From an uncultured Brevundimonas sp. (lineage in GTDB: Bacteria; Pseudomonadota; Alphaproteobacteria; Caulobacterales; Caulobacteraceae): 5,941 bases of DNA. Within the stretch, counting starts at the first letter, position 1, and the number at the start of each line of letters is the position of its first letter. Positions 1 to 5,941 of this stretch are shown here, piece by piece. The stretch lies in contig CAMPGL010000133.1 in NCBI GenBank assembly GCA_946885435.1, positions 1 through 5,941 on the forward strand. The letters are read 5' to 3'. The translations under genes and the position numbers were made by a program. The notes beneath the pieces are model-generated. The model had not been told where the DNA came from. It saw nothing but the letters and a program-made list of their open reading frames with translations, and ran no database searches.

Positions 1-45
1 CACGTCGGCGGCCCGTCCATCCAGTACGTCGAGGGCTGCCTCTGA
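1..45 (+). CDS. C-terminal end of an unidentified protein (partial)
   Basis: Reading from base 1 gives 14 sense codons (HVGGPSIQYVEGCL) followed by TGA at 43-45. All 14 sense codons end in G or C, which is the coding signature of the other core genes here, so this is probably the true 3' end of a plus-strand gene that starts upstream of the window. The tail is too short to assign a family; a cysteine lies next to the last residue. It ends 9 bp before the stop codon of the convergent lipoprotein gene. In some Proteobacteria kdsA lies upstream of eno, but this tail does not let me make that call. Confidence 0.5.
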   Translation, partial: HVGGPSIQYVEGCL

Positions 46-54
46 GGCTCGGCC

Positions 55-366
55 TTATTGAGCCGGGGGCGGGGGAGAGCCGCTCGTGGTCGAGCCGGTC
101 TGGCCCGCGCCCGCGACGCCGGTCTGGGTCTGGACCCCTCCGGTCGCGCTGGCGGCGGGATCGGTCGGCACGGTCGCGCTCCCGGCTCCGGCGGCGGCCT
201 GGCTCGCGAGGTCTTCCAGCTCCTCGTCGCTGATCATCTCCTCCGGCAGTTCGGTGGAGACCTCCGCCTCGGCGGTGGCGGTCTCGACCTCGGCGGAACG
301 TTCGCCGCCGCAGGCGGCCAGGGACAGGGCGCCGACGGCCAGGGCGGGTGCGATGATCTTGCGCAT
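55..366 (-). CDS. Small putative lipoprotein, low-complexity acidic/Pro-rich
   Basis: The gene encodes 103 aa. The N-terminus (MRKIIAPALAVGALSLAACGG) is a lipoprotein signal peptide: two positive residues, a hydrophobic stretch, and a lipobox LAAC with the acylated cysteine at residue 19. No aspartate follows the cysteine, so outer-membrane sorting is possible, though this is inference. The mature part has an acidic segment (about residues 35-55, ending EELEDL) and then an Ala/Gly/Thr/Ser-rich tail ending in SPPPPAQ; it looks disordered and has no recognisable domain. The frame stays open upstream to 417, but the ATG at 366 is preferred because an AAAGGAG Shine-Dalgarno lies 5 nt before it and the signal peptide begins exactly there. 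The gene is divergent from eno and convergent with the gene ending at 45. Its function is unknown. Confidence 0.8.
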   Translation of the reverse strand: MRKIIAPALAVGALSLAACGGERSAEVETATAEAEVSTELPEEMISDEELEDLASQAAAGAGSATVPTDPAASATGGVQTQTGVAGAGQTGSTTSGSPPPPAQ

Positions 367-390
367 GGGGGCTCCTTTCGATCCGGGTGA

Positions 391-1749
<1,359 letters not shown>

Positions 1750-1753
1750 GACT

Positions 1754-1798
1754 GTGCGGGGGCGCGGCCGAAATACGGATGGCGGGCCCCAGACGCAC
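1754..1798 (+). terminator. Possible 3'-end hairpin after eno (no U-tract)
   Basis: GTGCG (1754-1758) can pair with CGCAC (1794-1798), and the adjoining GGGGC (1759-1763) with GCCCC (1786-1790), leaving a 3-nt bulge (1791-1793). The 22-nt loop holds a small CCG/CGG helix around AAATA. The structure begins 4 nt after the eno stop. There is no run of T afterwards, so it may be a weak terminator, an mRNA 3'-end stabiliser or chance pairing in GC-rich DNA. Confidence 0.3.
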
Positions 1799-1831
1799 GT
1801 ATTCGCCTTCGACCTCAAGCGCGAATACGAA

Positions 1832-2437
1832 ATGGCCGAGCGCTACACCCCAGCCAGCTTGCCAGGCCTTGCGGCGGCGCGGAGGAACCTCGTCGATGAG
1901 GTCGCGGCGTACCGTCGGTCAGGCAGGCTGTCGCCAGAACTGTTAGCCGCCTGCGACGACGAGCTTGCGCTCAGCAAACCCGACCACTCGGTGGGCCTGC
2001 GCAGGCTGTGTGAACTGGCGGGTGACGGCCACCCTCGCGCGAAGGAGCGGGTCCGCGCTCTTCTATCTCACCCTCGCGCCGAGGTGCGGGCGGCGCTGAT
2101 CTGGGGCCATGCGCCTATCGCATTTGATCGGGCGGAGCTGATGCAGGTCGCCCGCAGGCTTCTCAAAGATCGCAGCAGCGAGGTTCAGGTGCGGACGGCC
2201 TCGACCGCCGTCTTCTCGGACTGGTTTGAGTTGATGCCCGCTATCAAGGATGCGGCGCTGGCGGCGTCCAGAGAAAAGGTCGCGAGAGAGCTCTTCTACT
2301 CGGCCTTCAACCTTGAGCAGAACATGCGAACCGGCCATCGAGGGGGTTACCGGTCATCCGAGAGTACGCGCGCGGAGGAGGACTCGGCCATGTCCGAATT
2401 TCTCGCAGCTTGGCGCCAGCGCACCCCCAAAACCTGA
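1832..2437 (+). CDS. HEAT-like helical-repeat protein, function unknown
   Basis: The 201-aa product has no signal peptide or membrane segment and is predicted cytoplasmic. From about residue 60 to 160 it reads as a series of amphipathic helices with HEAT-repeat spacing. Two units are clearest: HPRAEVRAAL (residues 80-89) and the DRSSEVQVRTAS stretch starting at residue 113. In both, a turn is followed by EV and Arg/Ala-rich helix residues. HEAT repeats usually form protein- or nucleic-acid-binding solenoids; no catalytic motif is visible. The C-terminus (from about residue 170) is polar and probably flexible. In the first 75 or so codons only about four in five end in G or C, with codons such as TTA, AGG, CCA and CGT; this is lower than eno or pdhA and suggests low expression or later acquisition. 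The ATG at 1832 has only a weak ribosome site. An in-frame GTG at 1754 has GGGAG 7 nt upstream and would add 26 residues. Ends 79 bp before ftsB. Confidence 0.72.
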   Translation: MAERYTPASLPGLAAARRNLVDEVAAYRRSGRLSPELLAACDDELALSKPDHSVGLRRLCELAGDGHPRAKERVRALLSHPRAEVRAALIWGHAPIAFDRAELMQVARRLLKDRSSEVQVRTASTAVFSDWFELMPAIKDAALAASREKVARELFYSAFNLEQNMRTGHRGGYRSSESTRAEEDSAMSEFLAAWRQRTPKT

Positions 2438-2462
2438 CCCGAAATCACGCTTCCTTAAGGGC

Positions 2463-2489
2463 TTGGACGGCACGCTTAACGAGTCATGA
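2463..2489 (+). promoter_or_regulatory. Candidate ftsB promoter region with a GANTC (CcrM) site
   Basis: The 79-bp gap between the HEAT-like gene and the division gene contains TTGGACG (2463-2469), which resembles a -35 element. GAGTC follows 11 nt later (2481-2485), about where a -10 would start. GANTC is the target of the alphaproteobacterial methyltransferase CcrM, and in Caulobacter GcrA activates several division promoters through methylated GANTC near the promoter core. No good -10 hexamer is visible, which fits an activator-dependent promoter but is also what a false match would show. Confidence 0.28.
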
Positions 2490-2516
2490 CCGCACTCCCC
2501 TGAGGGCCCCCGCCAG

Positions 2517-2819
2517 GTGTCTCTGAACCTCCGCCGCTATGCGCGTCTGGGCGTGCTGGGCTTCCTGATCGTCTATTTCACGGCCCAGGCCCTAACGGGC
2601 GAGCGGGGGCTGCTGAACGATGGCGAGCGCAAGCGAGAGCTCGCCGAGCGCCAGGCGGAGCTGGCCTCGCTCGAGACCCAGAAGGCCGAACTCCAAGCCC
2701 GCGTGGACGGCCTGTCGTCGCGCCACCTGTCGCTCGACGTGCTGGAGGAGCGGGCGCGCGTGGTGCTCGGCTACGTCCGGCCCGACGACTACGTCATCCG
2801 CGAGACGCGGCCTTCCTGA
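2517..2819 (+). CDS. ftsB: FtsB/DivIC-type septum formation initiator
   Basis: The 100-aa product is a small bitopic membrane protein of the divisome. FtsB forms a complex with FtsL and FtsQ in the inner membrane and helps activate septal peptidoglycan synthesis. The layout fits the family: a short basic cytoplasmic N-terminus (LRRYARL), one transmembrane segment at about residues 11-27 (GVLGFLIVYFTAQ), a periplasmic coiled coil at about 36-68 with regular Leu/Ala heptads, and a C-terminal segment around 77-94 (LEERARVVLGYVRPDDYVI) typical of DivIC/FtsB proteins. The E. coli protein is about the same length. The start is GTG at 2517: an in-frame TGA at 2487-2489 blocks any longer form, and no other start lies between. 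GAGGG at 2502-2506 is the likely, rather distant, ribosome site. The eno-ftsB neighbourhood is common in Proteobacteria (for example Pseudomonas), which supports FtsB over other coiled-coil membrane proteins. Confidence 0.87.
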   Translation: MSLNLRRYARLGVLGFLIVYFTAQALTGERGLLNDGERKRELAERQAELASLETQKAELQARVDGLSSRHLSLDVLEERARVVLGYVRPDDYVIRETRPS

Positions 2820-2826
2820 CGATCCG

Positions 2827-2859
2827 CCGAAAGGCGCCGCGAGGGGCTTTGCCTTTCGG
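2827..2859 (+). terminator. 9-bp perfect inverted repeat after ftsB, possible terminator
   Basis: CCGAAAGGC (2827-2835) is exactly complementary to GCCTTTCGG (2851-2859), with a 15-nt loop. It starts 8 nt after the ftsB stop, where a terminator would be expected, but no T-run follows. The loop bases GGGCTTT (2844-2850) can also pair with AAAGCCC (2874-2880), so an H-type pseudoknot is possible. The downstream arm overlaps a candidate pdhA promoter. Confidence 0.42.
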
Positions 2860-2878
2860 GAACGAAGCCTGCTAAAGC
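2849..2878 (+). promoter_or_regulatory. Candidate pdhA operon promoter
   Basis: GCTAAAGC (2871-2878) matches 7 of 8 positions of the Caulobacter-type -10 consensus GCTANAWC. TTGCCTT (2849-2855) lies 15 nt upstream and begins with the same TTGCC seen in the eno candidate promoter, though it fits the -35 consensus only partly. Transcription would start near 2884, leaving a leader of about 80 nt before pdhA. The -35 lies inside the hairpin's downstream arm. Confidence 0.4.
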
Positions 2879-2888
2879 CCGCTTCCGT

Positions 2889-2943
2889 AGCGACAGCCGA
2901 GCCCGCCGGACGAAGCGAAGCGCCGCCGTCGCTGGCTGTACAG
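2889..2943 (+). promoter_or_regulatory. Structured pdhA leader with an 8-bp palindrome
   Basis: In the predicted leader, AGCGAC (2889-2894) can pair with GTCGCT (2928-2933), while the overlapping ACAGCC (2893-2898) can pair with GGCTGT (2934-2939); the two helices exclude each other. The second downstream arm merges into CTGTACAG (2936-2943), a perfect palindrome ending 7 nt before the GGAGG ribosome site (2951-2955). It could be a repressor operator or a leader structure affecting pdhA translation. No regulator is identified. Confidence 0.25.
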
Positions 2944-2962
2944 ACCTATTGGAGGACGCCGG

Positions 2963-3978
2963 ATGGCGAAGGCCGCCAGCAAGAGCGCATCGGGCAAGGC
3001 CCCGCCGGCGCCCAAGGCCGACAAGGCCGAACTGCTCAGATACTACCGCGAGATGCTTCTGATCCGCCGCTTCGAGGAGCGCGCCGGCCAGCTCTACGGC
3101 ATGGGCCTGATCGGCGGCTTCTGTCACCTCTACATCGGCCAGGAGGCCGTGGCGGTGGGCGTGCAAGCGACGTTCAAGCAGGGCGACCAGGTCATCACCG
3201 GCTACCGCGACCACGGCCACATGCTGGCCGCCGGGATGGACCCCAAGGAAGTCATGGCCGAACTGACCGGCCGCATCGGCGGCTCGTCCAAGGGCAAGGG
3301 CGGGTCCATGCACATGTTCGACGTGGCGACCGGCTTCTACGGCGGCCACGGCATCGTCGGCGGCCAGGTGGCGCTGGGCGCGGGCCTGGCCTTCGCCAAC
3401 CGCTATCGCGGCAATGACAACGTCGCTTTCGTCTATTTCGGCGACGGCGCGGCCAACCAAGGCCAGGTCTACGAGAGCTTCAACATGGCCCAGCTGTGGA
3501 AGCTGCCGGCCATCTACATCATCGAGAACAACCAGTACGCCATGGGCACGAGCATCGAGCGCTCGTCCTCGACGACCGACCTGAGCCAGCGCGGCGCCAG
3601 CTTCGGCATCCCGGGCGAGCAGGTCGACGGCATGGACGTGCTCGCCGTGCGCGAGGCCACCGAGCGCGCCGTCAAACGGGCGCGTGAGGGCGGCGGCCCC
3701 TTCATCCTGGAAGTGAAGACCTACCGCTACCGCGGCCACTCCATGAGCGATCCGGCCAAGTATCGCACCAAGGAGGAGGTCGACGAGGTCAAGAAGACCC
3801 GCGATCCGATCGAGCATGTGAAGATGCTGCTCGACCAGGCCGGCGCGACCGAAGCCGACCTCAGGCCCATCGAGGACGAGATCAAGGCCATCGTCGCCGA
3901 GGCCGTCCAGTTCGCCCAGGAAAGCCCCGAGCCGGACCCGTCCGAGCTCTACACTGACGTCTATCAGGAGGCCGCGCA

Positions 3979-3982
<4 letters not shown>
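2963..3982 (+). CDS. pdhA: Pyruvate dehydrogenase E1 component, alpha subunit
   Basis: PdhA pairs with PdhB as an alpha2beta2 E1 enzyme that binds thiamine diphosphate, decarboxylates pyruvate and passes the acetyl group to lipoyl domains of the complex. The 339-aa protein has a short Lys/Ala/Ser-rich N-terminal tail (residues 1-20), then the conserved fold. YRDHGHML (from residue 81) carries active-site histidines H84 and H86. The thiamine-diphosphate motif runs from G160-D161-G162 to N189-N190 with 26 residues between. The loop [12 protein letters not shown] (from residue 254) corresponds to the regulatory phospho-loop of the mitochondrial enzyme; phosphorylation here is not implied. The length is typical of alphaproteobacterial E1-alpha. 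The ATG at 2963 has a strong GGAGG 7 nt upstream. The stop overlaps the pdhB start by 4 nt. Branched-chain keto-acid E1-alpha is the main alternative, but motif wording and the pdhB/pdhC context favour PDH. Confidence 0.97.
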
Positions 3983-5353
<1,371 letters not shown>

Positions 5354-5367
<14 letters not shown>

Positions 5368-5665
5368 GCTGAGAATCCCCGACGGCGCCCGTGAGGGCCC
5401 GCACGCCGACGAGGCAGTCGAGCTGATCCGCGCCTTCTGGGTGCACGACCGGCCCGAGTTCGTCCTGTCGGCGGCGCTCAAGGACCCGCGCAATATCGGC
5501 CGCATGCTGGGTGAGGCCGCCTTCCATTATTCGCAGGTCTACGCCTCGAAGGGCCACGGCGAGGCCGAGGCCCTGCTTGAGCAGATCCGCCTGGGCTGGG
5601 ACGACGCCAAGGGTATCCCCATGAAGACGGTCATGGCCCACGGACAGGCGCCGAAGGAGGGTTGA
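5354..5665 (+). CDS. Small DUF5076-like protein in the pdh operon
   Basis: The product is 103 aa, without signal peptide or membrane segment. From memory it resembles the small alphaproteobacterial DUF5076 family; this was not searched. Visible features are a charged N-terminus, a helix-forming stretch with [18 protein letters not shown] (residues 28-45), a conserved-looking centre [15 protein letters not shown] (51-65), and a C-terminal helix with W82 ([12 protein letters not shown]). No catalytic motif or lipoylation lysine is seen. The ATG at 5354 lies inside the end of pdhB (14-nt overlap, different frame), with AAGGTG 4 nt upstream, and the stop is 2 nt before pdhC. It must therefore be cotranscribed and probably translationally coupled with E1-beta and E2. 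A role in assembly, regulation or stability of the PDH complex is inferred from position only. High GC3 codon use matches pdhB, so it looks like a native gene. Confidence 0.82.
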
Positions 5666-5667
5666 GC

Positions 5668-5910
5668 ATGACCGACATCCTCATGCCGGCGCTGTCGCCC
5701 ACCATGGAGGAGGGCGCGCTCACCAAGTGGCACATCAAGGCGGGCGACACGGTCAAGGCCGGCGATGTCATCGCCGAGATTGAGACCGACAAGGCCACCA
5801 TGGAGGTCGAGGCCGTCGACGAGGGCGAGGTCGCCGAGATTCTGGTCGAGGAGGGCGCCCAGGGCGTCAAGGTCAACACCCCCATCGCCCGCCTGAAGGG
5901 AGAGGGCGGC
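5668..5910 (+). repeat. Lipoyl-domain coding repeat, copy 2 (pdhC)
   Basis: This is the second copy of the 243-bp repeat described at 3979-4221, in direct orientation 1,689 bp downstream. The six amino-acid changes relative to pdhB are T17A, V23I, A61E, S64A, E65Q and I77K. Similarity ends as the two Ala/Pro linkers begin. Confidence 0.9.
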
Positions 5911-5941
5911 GCTGCCGCGCCTCAACCCGCAACGGTTAACC
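5668..5941 (+). CDS. pdhC: Pyruvate dehydrogenase E2 (dihydrolipoamide acetyltransferase), N-terminal part
   Basis: Only the first 91 codons lie in the window; the gene runs off the right edge. They encode a complete lipoyl domain starting [21 protein letters not shown], with the lipoylation lysine K42 in [11 protein letters not shown], and the start of an Ala/Pro linker (residues 82 onward). E2 transfers the acetyl group from lipoamide to CoA and forms the core of the complex; the peripheral-subunit-binding and catalytic domains should follow outside the window. The ATG at 5668 has GGAGG at 5656-5660, 7 nt upstream, inside the preceding gene. Because pdhB begins with almost the same domain, the lipoyl sequence alone cannot separate E2 from another lipoyl fusion. 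E2 is favoured because pdhA and pdhB lie just upstream and E2 is the expected next gene. Confidence 0.93.
   Translation, partial: MTDILMPALSPTMEEGALTKWHIKAGDTVKAGDVIAEIETDKATMEVEAVDEGEVAEILVEEGAQGVKVNTPIARLKGEGGAAAPQPATVN

Noticed and set aside
46..64. Bidirectional terminator between the two convergent genes (GGCTC/GAGCC)
   Set aside because: The stem is only 5 bp with a 9-nt loop and no T-run on either strand, which is too weak to call.
2455..2479. CtrA box from two TTAA motifs upstream of ftsB
   Set aside because: The two TTAA are 17 nt apart, whereas the CtrA site is TTAA-N7-TTAA.
2486..2503. Five-codon minicistron (ATG ACC GCA CTC CCC TGA) just before ftsB
   Set aside because: It has no clear ribosome site and no repeated regulatory codon; its ATG falls inside the candidate promoter region. 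Chance is the simpler explanation.
2827..2880. SAM-II-like riboswitch, because of a pseudoknot with GCTAAA in the 3' part
   Set aside because: The conserved SAM-II core is not present as I recall it, and pdhA is not a methionine or SAM gene. The GCTAAA is better explained as a -10 element.
5934..5941. GGTTAACC palindrome at the right edge
   Set aside because: It lies in the pdhC linker coding sequence at the window end; a single 8-bp palindrome in coding DNA is not evidence for a site.

Overview
The window is high-GC DNA and looks like a chromosomal core locus of an alphaproteobacterium, most likely a Caulobacterales member (Brevundimonas/Caulobacter-like). Three things point there: third codon positions are almost all G or C, the pyruvate dehydrogenase E1-beta subunit carries its own N-terminal lipoyl domain (a known alphaproteobacterial arrangement), and eno, ftsB and the pdh genes are clustered. 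The genus is inference; no rRNA or other marker gene is present.

Layout. Bases 1-45 are the last 14 codons and stop of an unidentified plus-strand gene. A small minus-strand lipoprotein gene (55-366) converges on it. The lipoprotein gene is divergent from eno (472-1749, enolase) across a 105-bp spacer that holds a candidate housekeeping promoter. After eno comes a possible 3'-end hairpin, then an orphan HEAT-like helical-repeat gene (1832-2437) with a less GC-biased codon pattern than its neighbours. A 79-bp spacer with a GANTC site precedes a GTG-started FtsB/DivIC-type division gene (2517-2819). A 143-bp spacer rich in inverted repeats and carrying a plausible promoter leads into the pyruvate dehydrogenase operon: pdhA (2963-3982), pdhB (3979-5367, lipoyl-E1-beta), a small DUF5076-like gene (5354-5665) and the start of pdhC (5668 to the window end, E2 lipoyl domain).

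How the genes fit together. Enolase makes phosphoenolpyruvate; after pyruvate kinase, the PDH complex converts pyruvate to acetyl-CoA, so most of the window serves lower glycolysis and entry into the TCA cycle. The pdh genes overlap or nearly touch (4-nt overlap, 14-nt overlap, 2-nt gap), which indicates one translationally coupled transcript. The small gene between E1-beta and E2 is therefore expressed with the complex. FtsB is a divisome gene that sits beside eno in many Proteobacteria, and here the HEAT-like gene lies between them.

I see no mobile element, CRISPR array, tRNA, rRNA or obvious defence system. Most of the window is well-understood core metabolism. The points worth a second look are the DUF5076-like gene inside the pdh operon, the HEAT-like orphan, the near-identical lipoyl domains of pdhB and pdhC, and the overlapping inverted repeats upstream of pdhA.
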